Assembly (NCBI GenBank): GCA_905182755.1
Contig: CAJJCS010000005.1
Coordinates: forward strand, 284,640-348,639
Source: Aequorivita sp. HC6-5
Lineage (GTDB): Bacteria > Bacteroidota > Bacteroidia > Flavobacteriales > Flavobacteriaceae
Length of the DNA stretch: 64,000 bases
Direction of reading: 5' to 3'
Position numbers and translations under genes: made by a program. The notes under the pieces are model-generated. The model made no database searches, was not told where the DNA came from, and saw only the letters and a list, made by a program, of their open reading frames with translations. Position 1 is the first letter of the stretch; each line of letters begins with the position of its first letter. This document shows, piece by piece, positions 28,683 through 39,351 of this stretch.

Positions 28683-29753
28683 TTATACATCAAAATCAAC
28701 TTTTACTTTATCTGTGGTGGGTACTGCCTGGCAACTCAAAACAAGGTTTTGTGATACTTCCTTATCATTGAGCGCATAATTTATTTTCATCTCTACATTC
28801 CCGTCAAGCACTCTACATTTACAGGTAGAACACACGCCACCTTTACAAGCAAAGGGTAAATCTGCTCCTGCTTCTAGGGCGGCATCTAAAATATTATCAA
28901 AATGCTCTGTCATGGTAAAATGAAATTCTTTACCACCATCTACAATTGTTACTTCTACTCCCTCAACGCTCTGCTGTGATAAACGTGCAGCACGTTTTTT
29001 ATCCTGCTGGGTTAATCCAGAGACAAATAACTCATAGTGTATATTGGCCTCTGGCATACCAGCATTCATTAGTGCTTTTTGAACCAAAAATATCATTTCC
29101 TCAGGGCCGCACAAAAAGGCTTCATCAAGAGCCGGCACATGTACTAATTTACTGAATATTTCATCTAGCTTTTGGTGAGTAAAACGCCCGTTAAAAAGCT
29201 CAGCATCTCTGTGCTCTTTGGTTAAGAAATAAAAAATCTCTAACCTTCCAAAATACTGATTTCTAAGCTGTTCTATTTGTTCCTTAAAGATAATAGATTT
29301 TACAGTACGATTCAAATAGAATAATTTGAACCTGGCTTTTGGCTCTTTTGCTAGATGTGTCTTTATCATAGACAGCACTGGAGTAATACCACTTCCAGCC
29401 ACAAAGGCAATGTATGTTTTTTCTTGGGTTGAGATAGGAACACCAAACTTACCACTTGGAGGCATCACCTCAAGGGTATCTCCTGTTTGTAATACATCAT
29501 TTACGTAGCTGGAGAATACTCCTCCCGGGATTTTTTTTACAGCTACCTGCCACTGGTGATCTACCATACTAGAACAAATACTGTAAGAGCGCCTTGTATC
29601 TTGGCCATCAATGATTGCCTTAAGGGTAAGGTGTTGGCCTTGGGTATAATAAAACGCCTGAGTTAAACTAGCAGGCATTTCAAAGGTAATAACAGAGCAA
29701 TCAGGGGTTTGCTTGGTTATATCCTTAATTTTTAATGTATGAAATGTAGCCAT
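28683..29753 (-). CDS. paaE: Phenylacetyl-CoA epoxidase reductase PaaE
   Basis: A 356-residue ferredoxin-NADP reductase-like protein. It has an FAD domain (RRSYSICSS), an NAD(P) domain (AFVAGSGITPVLSMIK ... FLCGPEEMI) and a C-terminal plant-type 2Fe-2S ferredoxin domain (CKGGVCSTCKCRVLDG plus a later Cys). It passes electrons from NADPH to PaaA. It is the first structural gene of the operon and starts 18 bp from the -7 box of the promoter described separately. Confidence 0.95.
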   Translation of the reverse strand: MATFHTLKIKDITKQTPDCSVITFEMPASLTQAFYYTQGQHLTLKAIIDGQDTRRSYSICSSMVDHQWQVAVKKIPGGVFSSYVNDVLQTGDTLEVMPPSGKFGVPISTQEKTYIAFVAGSGITPVLSMIKTHLAKEPKARFKLFYLNRTVKSIIFKEQIEQLRNQYFGRLEIFYFLTKEHRDAELFNGRFTHQKLDEIFSKLVHVPALDEAFLCGPEEMIFLVQKALMNAGMPEANIHYELFVSGLTQQDKKRAARLSQQSVEGVEVTIVDGGKEFHFTMTEHFDNILDAALEAGADLPFACKGGVCSTCKCRVLDGNVEMKINYALNDKEVSQNLVLSCQAVPTTDKVKVDFDV

Positions 29754-29770
29754 ATAGTTGTATTATTTTA

Positions 29771-29802
29771 CAAAACTAACGATTGTTAGTTACAATAGCA
29801 AA
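29771..29802 (-). promoter_or_regulatory. Promoter of the paa operon
   Basis: On the minus strand, TTTG (complement of 29799-29802) and TAGTTTTG (complement of 29771-29778) are 20 bp apart. This is a full match to the Bacteroidota -33/-7 pattern, with the same spacing as the promoter at 160-191. The predicted start is about 29765, giving a 5' leader of only about 12 nt before the paaE ATG. Confidence 0.65.
29774..29791. promoter_or_regulatory. Palindromic operator overlapping the paa promoter
   Basis: AACTAAC-GATT-GTTAGTT, two perfect 7-bp arms around 4 bp, covers part of the -7 box and the spacer of the promoter. A TetR-family gene ends 25 bp upstream, so this is the probable binding site of that repressor, with phenylacetyl-CoA or a related CoA ester as likely inducer (inference from other phenylacetate regulators). 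Confidence 0.65.
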
Positions 29803-29815
29803 TATCTCAAAATAA

Positions 29816-30382
29816 TTATACAATACCAGATATAAGAACAGACACCAATTCTTTCTTTAAAACATTCACCTCTAGTTTTCCTCGTTTCTCATTCCAGAGA
29901 TAGAGGGTTCTTAAAGTAGAGAGAATCGAGAAAAGAATAACCTCAGGTTCTTTGGCCTTAATTTGCTGTGTTTGGATTCCTTGTTTTATAATGCTTCTGA
30001 AATTTTCTTCGTACTGGTCACGCATGGCAATAAAGTCTAACAAATCTTGGCCATCTAGATGCATCCAATCATTATTTAACGCTGCAATGGCATCTGCATG
30101 GTGCACGGTAATATCTATATGTACTTCAATGAGTTTTTTTAGGCGCTGCAGTGCAGTGCCGTCTTGAGAGGTAATGCTTTGAGTGCTGTTGGTAAACTTT
30201 TCAGCAACATGGAGTACCAAGGAGGATAAGATTTCTTGTTTGCCTTTAATGTGGTTGTATAAACTTGCCGCCTTTATATCCATTTGCTGGGCAATGTCTC
30301 TCATAGAAACGGCACTGTATCCTTTTTCTTTAAATAGTTTTGCTGCAACAATAACTATTTCTTCTTTGCGGGTTAGTTTCAT
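29816..30382 (-). CDS. TetR-family regulator of the phenylacetate operon
   Basis: About 188 residues from the ATG at 30382. Extending to 30484 would run through the gldN terminator. The N-terminal helix-turn-helix is classic TetR (AAKLFKEKGYSAVSMRDIAQQMDIKAASLYNHIKGKQEI). The C-terminal ligand domain is poorly conserved. It lies immediately upstream of paaE in the same orientation, with a palindrome on the promoter between them, so it is very likely the local repressor. Confidence 0.87.
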   Translation of the reverse strand: MKLTRKEEIVIVAAKLFKEKGYSAVSMRDIAQQMDIKAASLYNHIKGKQEILSSLVLHVAEKFTNSTQSITSQDGTALQRLKKLIEVHIDITVHHADAIAALNNDWMHLDGQDLLDFIAMRDQYEENFRSIIKQGIQTQQIKAKEPEVILFSILSTLRTLYLWNEKRGKLEVNVLKKELVSVLISGIV

Positions 30383-30470
30383 TACAGTAAATATAACAAA
30401 ACAATCTTGGCAAAACAGAGAATTATAACCCGTATGAAATTGACACCCTACACAACAAAATATATGGCAT

Positions 30471-30502
30471 AAAAAAAGCCCCACAAGTGTAGGGCTTTTT
30501 TT
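30471..30502 (-). terminator. Terminator behind gldN
   Basis: AAAAAAAGCCCCAC and GTAGGGCTTTTTTT form a short stem with flanking A/T runs. It lies 18 bp past the gldN stop in minus-strand sense and separates the gld block from the tetR gene. Confidence 0.85.
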
Positions 30503-30520
30503 GAAGTATGTACTTTTACA

Positions 30521-31426
30521 TTAATAGTTCCAAAGATCTATTTCAATATTTCTAATTTGTTCTTTTATTCTGTCAGACTCTAAAAGTTGCATAAATGCAT
30601 TTTCACTTATGTATTCTTTAACAGCTCTATCTCCTTGAACATTTTCTTCTTTGTAAATAAGACTGTTAAATCTTCTTGAGTTTAATAAATGGTCGAAAGA
30701 AATGGGTCTAGACGTATTTTTTCTATTAAAAGCCTTTGCCTCATGAAGCACATTTCGTGCTGCTGGAAAATAAACCCAAAACAGTTCAACTAAATTATCA
30801 CCACCACCATCATCTGCAAAAGCTTTTGATCGCGCCTCTGGAGCAACAGGACAAATTCCCAGTACACGATATCTAAGTTCGCCAAGGCGAGAATCTAAAT
30901 ACCATAACCCGCGTATTCTCCACTGTTCAATATCTGCAGCATCAAGAGTGAATTCTCTAATATACTCGTCATCTACAATGCCTTCTGCATTGAATTGATC
31001 TATACCATAATCTGTAGTATCTCTATACACTAAAGAAGCATCTAAATCTTTTAGGGTTCTTTTTTGAGTGAAATAAGAATCTGAGTACACATCTTTGATA
31101 GTACCGTTTTTCATGTTGGTTACAAGAACATCATATAAAGGACGTCTATCAGAACCAATGTTGTTGGTATCTATAGGATAGTATAACGGGAAGTTTACAC
31201 GTTCATCAAGATCGATAATTTCCCAGGTGGCTTTTGACCAAAGCAAATCACGCTCGTCTATATAACCATATGGCAATGGCTCATCATTATCATAAGCAAG
31301 TTGATCCAAGGTCTTTACTCCAATATCCTCTGGTGTTGCCGAGTTTAAGATATTTAATTGTGCATTTGCACTAGATATACCTAAAACAACAACAAAAGCA
31401 CCTAAAATTATGTTCCTTAATTTCAT
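30521..31426 (-). CDS. gldN: Gliding motility / T9SS protein GldN
   Basis: A 301-residue protein with signal peptide (ending SANAQ), of the usual GldN length. The family segments DERDLLWSKATWEIIDLDERVNFPLYYP and RRPLYDVLVTNMKNG are clear. GldN associates with the GldK ring in the periplasm next to the outer membrane and is needed for type IX secretion. It is the last gene of the gldKLMN block and intact. Confidence 0.94.
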   Translation of the reverse strand: MKLRNIILGAFVVVLGISSANAQLNILNSATPEDIGVKTLDQLAYDNDEPLPYGYIDERDLLWSKATWEIIDLDERVNFPLYYPIDTNNIGSDRRPLYDVLVTNMKNGTIKDVYSDSYFTQKRTLKDLDASLVYRDTTDYGIDQFNAEGIVDDEYIREFTLDAADIEQWRIRGLWYLDSRLGELRYRVLGICPVAPEARSKAFADDGGGDNLVELFWVYFPAARNVLHEAKAFNRKNTSRPISFDHLLNSRRFNSLIYKEENVQGDRAVKEYISENAFMQLLESDRIKEQIRNIEIDLWNY

Positions 31427-31502
31427 TTGTTCCTTTTTATTAAAAAAGTATCCTATTAATCACACTTGAATTTAACCATATCAAGTGTGATTATTCTATT
31501 TC

Positions 31503-33072
31503 TTAATTTGTTAACTCAATACAATTGGAGAAATCTTCTTCAATTTGTACCCGCTGTTTCCAGCTATGTTTGCAGTAATGTCAAAAATTTGAAGGTCTCA
31601 CCACGCTTTGCCTTTTAAGAGCTCCAGAGGCTTGACTATTTAATTTTCTACCATTTACTTTAATTGTTGGTTGCCCACTTACTTTGAAACTAAATCCAGT
31701 TACATTTAACTTAAGATCAAAATCAAAATCTTGTAATGCTGCACCAATACTTGATTTCTCAAGTCCTTGACGTTGCATTCTAACACAACCTCCATCTCCA
31801 TCTTCACCACGAATGGTTCCTGTTGGACGTGGGATATCTTTAATACGGAAAGTAGCACTATCTCTTACCGGATCTCCGTCAGGAAGTGTACCAGATACAT
31901 TAATAGTTACTTCTCTACCCGTTCCAGGATTCATAGCATATGCACTTCCTTTTACTCTGGTTAAACCCGCAGCGTTTGCTCGTATCTTGTTGTCTTGAAT
32001 ACCCGCAAATGTAATTGTCATTGGGTTAGACACACCGCGATAGACTACATTCATCTTATCTGCAGCAATAGTAGCATTGTTTGGCTTATTGATAGTTGTA
32101 AACTTTTTGTCTACAAGCACCTCAACCTCATTACCATCTTGCATATAAACAAGTTTTCCTGTAATTTTGTGATCACCAACTGAGCCAGTTCCTACTTTAA
32201 GAACTACTTTACCGCCATCAAACTCAAATCTGGTTGTCTTTAATTTCTTTACCATCAACCAATAACTCTACTCTAGCTGGTTTTGTAGAAGCATCTACAC
32301 GTCCCAAAGATAACATACCATCAAAGGTAGAACCTGTATAGTAAGCTCCTTTTGAGGTTGTCATTACAGTCTCGTAGTTATCAAGCTTTGCAAGTTGCTT
32401 TAGGTTTCCTGAAAGAAGTGAAGATAATAATTCATTTTCTACAGACTTGATATCATTTTGGATTTGCGTCATTTTTGTTAATGAAGAAATCATCGGAAAA
32501 TTAACATAATTGTATTCTATGTAGTTTTTTGTTACTTTGTTACCTTCAGTACCTGATGTAATATCTGAAGAATCGAAATCTTTATTAATTTGGGCTGACA
32601 GGGTTGGGTTGGAATCTCCAAGTAAAGCTACAATTGCTTCTCTGTAGCTATCCATTTGAGTAATAAACTCTTGCCCAGCTTCTGTTAATTTACCCCCTTT
32701 ATAATAAAGCTCATTTAAAAAAGTAGGCTGATCCATTGTTTCATAGTCTGTGTTATCGTCCACCTCAGATAGTAGCAATTCTTTTTGAAGTGCTATGTAA
32801 TCATTGTAGGTTTTTGACAGCTGAACTAGCAGCATTTGCAGTTGCAGCTGCTGCCTTAAACTCATCGTTCTCATCAGCCTTTTTTTGAAATCTCGGCCAA
32901 TGCTAAGGGTGTTTTTAGACTCATAACTTGTATTTGCACGGTCTAATTTTTCATTTATTGAACCAAATGCAGACAATACTTCTTTGGACATATTTAATGC
33001 CAACATCGCGATGAAAACCAAGTACATTAGGTTAATCATCTTTTGTCTTGGGGTTTGTTTTCCTCCTGCCAT
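31503..33072 (-). CDS. gldM: Gliding motility / T9SS motor protein GldM (multiply frameshifted)
   Basis: About 522 residues after repair, the normal length. The start MAGGKQTPRQKMINLMYLVFIAMLALNMSKEVL contains the single membrane helix that packs with GldL. At least seven one-base indels are visible. There are three insertions (extra C near 32910, extra A near 32884, extra A near 32812) which together restore the frame, and one extra C near 32240. Three deletions at the C-terminus (near 31611, 31588 and 31519) must be filled to reach the standard ending ISPIVIELTN. GldM spans the periplasm and transmits motion from the GldL motor to the GldKN ring. Confidence 0.93.
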
Positions 33073-33110
33073 AATTTTATTTTAAATATTTTTATTTATT
33101 GAAATTATGA

Positions 33111-33736
33111 TTAGTTTCTGCTCATTGCTGATAACATACCACCGTATACTCCGTTTAATGAAGAAAGACTTGTTGTTAAGTGCTCCATTTGTGCTTTTAA
33201 TTGCTCTGCATTTTCTGCAACACGATCATTTACTTCAGTTTGACGAGATGTAGACTCTACCTGTACTTTATACAAACTATTTAATGATTCCATTTGAGCC
33301 GCAGCCATTGCCATTTCTTCACTGTACTTTTTAGTAGCGTTCATGCCATCTGCAGTTGGAGCCATTCCTTTCGCAGCAGCCTCGAAAGAAGAAATACTTG
33401 TAGAAAGACTCGTAATTAACTCACCATCAATACGGGCATCTTTTAACATCTGGTCTAATTTTTTTGATAAAAGACCTTCTGGAGATTCTGTTTTACCACC
33501 AGAGGCAGCTCCTCCAGCTAATTCTGGATATACTAATGACCAGTCTAGATCATCATCAACTTTTTCAAAGGCAGAAACAGCAAATACCCCTGCTTCTGTA
33601 ACAAGACCAATAATTAGCATTAAGTTTCCGTAAGGCCAGTGCATAATTTTAAATAATGCTCCGATGATTACAACTGCGGCTCCAAGACCGTATAGGCCAT
33701 GTTCATTAATTTCTTTCCAGATTTTGACTGTGCCAT
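33111..33736 (-). CDS. gldL: Gliding motility / T9SS motor protein GldL (frameshifted)
   Basis: About 208 residues. The start MAQSKSGKKLMNMAY at 33736 is in one frame, and GLGAAVVIIGALFKIMHWPYGNLMLIIGL (two membrane helices) continues in another, so an indel lies near 33695. The glutamate in the second helix (GLVTEAGVFAVSAFE) is the conserved acidic residue of the proton-driven motor. The rest is the cytoplasmic coiled part. With GldM it powers gliding and secretion. Confidence 0.93.
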
Positions 33737-33794
33737 AATAATTTTTTTTTAGTTTAAGTTTAAGTAGTTGATTTAAGTTTAAGTTTTTAACGTT

Positions 33795-35175
33795 TTATCT
33801 CGCGTCACCGAAGTTTTGATTTAAAGTAATATCTGTACCCATGTAATCTTGTACGGTTCTAAAACCAATGTAGCTTCTTGCAGAATCTGCATATTCATAG
33901 TTTCTTGAACTAACCTCTAAAAAGTAGGCAACATCTTTCCAAGAACCACCACGAGTAACTTTGCGCAGGTTTGTTGGAGTCATTTACAAGAGGATTCATT
34001 GTTGAGTTATAATCGTAAGAAGCAGCCTCGTAAGAACTATCTACCCACTCGGCTACATTACCTGCCATGTTAAACAAGTTATAATCATTCGGCTCATATG
34101 AGTTGGCCTCTACGGTATAGAGCGCTTGATCTGCGGCATAGTCTCCACGAAGGGGTTTAAAGTTTGCCAAGAAACAACCTCTGTCATTTTTAGTGTAAGG
34201 TCCTCCCCAAGGAAAATCTCCTCCTTGGATACCACCACGAGCAGCATACTCCCACTCTGCTTCACTAGGAAGTCGGAATGAATTTACGAATTCACGATCT
34301 CTTTTTTTCTGGTTTGAATTTTTATACAAGGTTCTCCAAGCAGCAAATGCCTTTGCTTGTTTCCAAGTTACACCAACCACAGGATACTCTCCATAGGCTT
34401 GATGCCAGAAATAATCATTGTGCATCGGCTCGTTGTAAGAGTAGTTGAAGTCTCTAATCCAAACAGTTGTATCTGGATATATGTTAAGACTTTCTTTTTT
34501 GATAAAATCTTTTCTTTGTTTTGACTTGTCTTGCGCAGCTTGTCCAATATCCATGTAAGAATACTGAAAATTTAGCTTTGAAACATCTAGTGTGCGCTGC
34601 CCGTTGTAAGATTCTTCCATTGGCAGATACATACTATCCATAACCTCAACGTAATACTCATCAGGATATTCGGCGGTGTCCCAAATTAAATCTATGTTGT
34701 TGTTGATTTTTCTACCTTCGTAGAAATCATCTCCCATTCCATAGTAATTGTCTTCCATGTATTGGTCATAAGGTGTTTTCTCTTCGTCTTCATTGTCAAG
34801 AAATGCAAAATCTCCAATACCAGCTTCTCCATCTCCTGGAGTTTCTCCTAATTCATCTGCTAGAATAGCCAATTTTAAACGCACTGTTGAATCTCTAACC
34901 CACTCTACAAATTGACGGTATTCTGAATTGGTAATTTCTGTTTCATCCATATAAAAGGACCGAACAGTAACAGTTTTTGTAGGGGCGTCATTAACGGCTA
35001 CAAAATCGTCTCCAGATTTACCCATAACAAAGGCGCCACCTGGTATAAGAGTCATTCCATAGGGTTTCTCTGGGAGCCATTTTTTACCTTTTACTCCAAC
35101 AAGTTCTCCTCTGTCTCCAGAGTTACAACTGGACATTAAGGCAACAATCGCAGCCAATGCAATAAACTTTTTCAT
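33795..35175 (-). CDS. gldK: Gliding motility / T9SS lipoprotein GldK (frameshifted)
   Basis: About 459 residues. The ATG at 35175 gives a lipobox (ALMSSCNSG). The body is a formylglycine-generating-enzyme-like (SUMF1) fold: PGGAFVMGKSGDD, RLPSEAEWEYAARGG, NLFNMAGNVAEWVDSS and finally VTRGGSWKDVAYFLEVSSRN...IGFRTV. One extra base in CCTGCGCAAAG near 33975 separates the last 60 residues. GldK forms the outer-membrane-associated ring with GldN. It is the first gene of gldKLMN, about 110 bp downstream of the arginase-family gene. Confidence 0.94.
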
Positions 35176-35285
35176 AGGTATTAGGTTAAATTCTAGTTTC
35201 AAGTGTGTAAACCTATCGATATATTTTAAAAAAAACAACAATTTTCTTAAAAAACACTTGTTAAAAATTATTCAATTTTAATTGG

Positions 35286-36450
35286 TCAAACTTCGTTCTT
35301 TCGGCGGGCTTTAAGCCACCTTTCAGGTATTTCCTGATTTGTTGCACCCAAATATTCGCCATAGGTGCATGGTAATAACGTTGATGATTTCAATTTATTA
35401 TCAATATTTGAAATAAAAGGCAATTCTATCCACCATCTTCCAGTCTTGTTACTTTTTTTAAATATTAAAACCTCATCATCAATGGGAACCTTGTAGGTTG
35501 TATAGTGCTTTAGGTCCATAAAATCATCATCAGAAACCCTAAAATTTACACCCTCAATAAAGTACCACAATACTTGAGCCAATAGCATAGCTCCAGATCT
35601 AGAAGTAGTAAAATCTGTAATTTCAAATAACGAAAAAGAAGATACTTTATTACTTATTCCTGCATATCTAGAAATAGCACAAATTTCTCTGCCATCAAAC
35701 CCGTTTGGATTCTCCTTATTATAACTCCCTAATTCTGCACTCTTTATTGAAGAAATATCCATAGTAACCAAATCTGCATTTCTAAAGATTGGCTCTACAT
35801 CTTTAATATCTGCAGTAACTTCTCCTAATCTGTGGGCATCAAAATAGAGCGCTCTCCATCAGTGCAATCTCTTGTGGAGGATTGAAAAATGATTGATACC
35901 CCAGCACACTATAATTAAATAGGTTGTAGGGTTTGTCTACAATAATTTTTCCAACATAAGATTTGTTGGAAATTGCCGCCTCTGCATCTCCCAAATCAAA
36001 GCGGGTATCGATGTTAACCATGTTTATCATAGAAGAAATACCATCATAGGCACGGTATTGAGCATACAAGGCGTCTTGGCTACCTCCTAAAATAATTGGA
36101 ATGATATTTTTTTTAAGCAGCGCGGCAGTAACTGCTTTAACAGCAAAATAAGAATCTTCTACACTTGCTCCTTTTTCTATATCACCTAGATCTGCAATAG
36201 TGTGTTTCCAGTTTCCAGGATACAGCCCGTAGAGGGACATTCTAACAGCATCAAATTGTACATCAAGGCCCATGTAATCTATGTCACGCCTGTTTTCTTT
36301 ACACCCAAAAATAGCAAACTTAACATCTTCTAAATCTGGCAACTCTCCTTTGATAGTGTGCACTAACAACTGTTTTCCTATAGTGCCTGCAGGCAATACC
36401 TCGCGGTGAGCGATAACAGGCTTTGAGACTGGGGTAAGAAATTCTATCAA
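35286..36450 (-). CDS. Arginase/agmatinase/formimidoylglutamase family protein (frameshifted)
   Basis: About 387 residues when joined. The first part ends NPPQEIALMES/ALF. The second resumes ALYFDAHRLGEV...LVTMDISSIKSAELG, with one extra base in GAGAGCGCTC near 35858. ILGGSQDAL, NMVNIDTRFDLGD and MDISSIKS correspond to the metal-binding segments of ureohydrolases, although the canonical histidines of GGxHS and DxHxD are replaced. The protein may therefore not be a standard Mn2+ enzyme. A gene of this family between topA and gldK is, from memory, a common flavobacterial arrangement. Confidence 0.8.
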
Positions 36451-36475
36451 AAGATGTAACTATTATGGTATTTGG

Positions 36476-39000
36476 TTATTTTTTCTTTGCAGCAGCCTTC
36501 TTTTTTGCAGGCGCTTTTTTCTTCGCAGCGGCTTTTTTCTTCTTTTTCTTAGGAGCGTTTTTCTCTAAAATAGCTTGCGCATCCTTCAGGGTCATTTTTT
36601 CTGCCTTTGTTGTTTTTGGCAACTCAATTTTTGTTTTTCCTTTTAGAAGATTAAAGCGTCCCCATCTAGCTTTCTCTAGACGAATCCCTTCTTCTTCCCA
36701 ATTATGAATAAGCTTGTCAATCTCTTTTTGCTTTTTTGTTTCTATTAACTCAATAATATCTGCATCGCTTAGGGTATCAAAGTCATACTTTTTATTGACA
36801 TTAATAAACATGTTGTTCCATTTAATAAAAGGACCGAAACGACCTGTTCCTTTTTGTACTGGCAAGTCTTCATATATGTACACAGGAGCATCTGCTTTTT
36901 TCTTTTCTTCAATTAGCTCAATTGCATAAGACATATCTACATCTAGAGGGTCTATTCCTTTTGGCAGAGAAACAAACATTTTTCCAAACCTTACGTAGGG
37001 CCCAAAACGACCGTTATTAACATCTACCTGCTCACCCTCATAGGTGCCCAAGTCTTTGGGAAGCTTAAACAAATCCATTACCTGGTCAAAGGTTACCAAA
37101 TGCAACTGCTGGTCTGGACGCAGGCTTGCAAATTTTTTCTCATCATCATCTGGAGCGCCAATTTGAGCCATTGGCCCGAATTTTCCTAGACGCACCAAAA
37201 CAGTTCTGCCACTTTCTGGGTCTTTTCCTAAAATACGTTCTCCACTTTCTCTTTCTGCATTTTCTTTAACATCCTCAACCGTTGGGTGAAACTTTCCGTA
37301 AAACTCTTTTAGCATATGCTTCCAGTCTTCCTTGCCCTCTGCAATGTCATCAAAATCTTGTTCTACTTTGGCTGTAAAATTAAAATCTAATACCGAGGAG
37401 AAGTGCTCCACTAAAAAGTCATTTACGATCATCCCAATATCTGTAGGTACTAATTTTCCTTTATCACTCCCTATGGTTTCTACTAGGGTGTTGTCTTTTA
37501 ATGCCTGTTTTGCTAATGTGAGCTGTAAATACTTTCTCTCTACCCCTTCAATAGTTCCTTTTTCAACATAATTTCTACTTATTATGGTAGAAATAGTTGG
37601 CGCATATGTAGAAGGTCTTCCAATACCCAGCTCCTCTAATTGTTTTACCAAAGAAGCCTCGGTAAAACGGTATGGCGGTCTTGTAAAACGCTCTGTGGCA
37701 GTAATATAATTTGCGTCTAACACGTCTGCTTTTACTAATTTTGGAAGCATTCCTTCCTGTTCCTGTTCGTCATTATCTATACCTTCAAGGTATACTTTCA
37801 AAAACCCATCAAACTTGATCATCTCTCCGTTTGCGGTAAACTGCTCTTTCACCCCTTGAGATGATGTTATAGCAATTTTTACATTGGTACGTTCTAATTG
37901 CGCATCACTCATCTGTGAGGCCAGGGTACGTTTCCATATTAAATCATACAATCGTGTTTGATCATAGTCTCCCTCAATGCTATGGCGAGACATTTGTGTA
38001 GGTCTAATTGCCTCATGAGCCTCTTGTGCTCCTTTAGACTTGCCTTTATATTTTCTTGGATGGCTGTAAGCCTCTCCAAAACTTTTAGTGATTTCTTTTG
38101 CCGCAGCCTGCTGCGCATCATTTGATAGATTTACACTATCTGTTCTCATTAGGTAATTAAACCTGCCTCATATAAACGCTGTGCAATGGTCATTGTTTTT
38201 CCAACAGAGAAATACAATTTTCTTGCTGCTTCTTGTTGCAGGGTAGAGGTTGTAAAGGGTGCCGCTGGAGATTTTTTTGCAGGTTTTTTTATTAAATCTG
38301 CAACACTGTAACTGGCATCAATATTTTTTTCTAGAAATGCACGAGCTGCTGCTTGGGTCTGAAAATTCTTTGGCAACTTGGCCTTAAAACTGTTGCCTTG
38401 GGCAGTTACAAACTCTGCATCTATTCTATAACTTGCAACAGGATTGAACGCTTCTATTTCACGCTCACGCTCCACGATAAGACGCACTGCAACACTTTGC
38501 ACACGCCCGGCAGAAAGCCCACCTTTAACCTTACGCCACAACACTGGAGACAGCTCATAACCAACGAGCCTGTCTAGAATTCTTCTAGCCTGTTGGGCAT
38601 TCACTAGATTATAATCTATTTGTCTTGGGTTTTCAATGGCTTTTAAAATAGCCGTCTTGGTAATTTCATGAAACACAATACGTTTTGTGTTTTCCTTTTT
38701 TAGGTCTAGCTCTTCGGCAAGGTGCCATGCAATTGCCTCTCCTTCACGATCCTCATCACTTGCTAGCCAAACCATTTCTGCTTTTTTAGCCTCTTTTTTT
38801 AAATCTGCAACTAGTTTTTTCTTATCACTAGAGACTATATATTTTGGCGTAAAATCACCATCAACATCAACACCCAGTTCCTTGGAAGGAAGATCTGCTA
38901 TGTGTCCAAAACTTGATTGTACCTTAAAGTCTTTTCCTAAAAATTTCTCTATAGTTTTTGCCTTTGCAGGTGACTCTACAATTACTAAATTTTTTGCCAT
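36476..39000 (-). CDS. topA: DNA topoisomerase I (frameshifted at the catalytic tyrosine)
   Basis: About 841 residues. The N-terminal Toprim domain (NLVIVESPAKAKTIEKFLG, LASDEDREGEAIAWHL) and the first half run to GLIT. The rest begins MRTDSVNLSNDAQ. In all type IA topoisomerases these join as G-L-I-T-Y-M-R-T-D-S, where Y is the catalytic tyrosine. Here one base of that Tyr codon is missing (ACC TA ATG near 38150). C-terminal repeats (GRFGPYVRFG, GRFGPFIKW) follow, then a lysine/alanine-rich basic tail. Loss of topoisomerase I is unlikely to be tolerated, so the break is almost certainly a sequence error. Confidence 0.95.
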
Positions 39001-39351
39001 TGTATAATTATATGTGGGCTACAAAAGTATGTGATTTTTTTTTAAAGAAAATTTTCAACTCACATTTTTAAAATTATTTATTTAGTTTCCTTGAAATATT
39101 TGAACAAATAATAAGAGAATTCTAAACTTCTACAAAGGGGCAAAACAATAAAAAAACACGCACTAAAACTCCCTTAAAACACCTCTAGGTAATTTGCACT
39201 ATAAGGTTATATTTTTTGCTTTATGATTGGTTTAGATGATTATTAGACATTTTATATAGCAAAAGAAATCTGCCATAATGTCATAAACGTTACGTTTTCT
39301 TTATCTTTGCATACTAATTGAAATAAATTTTCAAAAGAGAGTATCTAGTAT
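39001..39351. other. Divergent intergenic region topA / miaB
   Basis: AT-rich, with no gene. TATCTTTG at 39302-39309 is a perfect TAnnTTTG -7 element 42 bp ahead of the miaB ATG, but no TTTG is found at the right distance upstream. The topA side holds poly-A/T tracts only. Confidence 0.5.

Noticed and set aside
36466..36707. Plus-strand open frame rich in Phe and Ala
   Set aside because: It is the shadow of the lysine/alanine-rich C-terminal tail of topA on the other strand.
38140..38160. Possible programmed frameshift or split topoisomerase
   Set aside because: The break destroys the catalytic Tyr codon by loss of one base, and similar indels occur in about twenty other genes. Consensus error is simpler.
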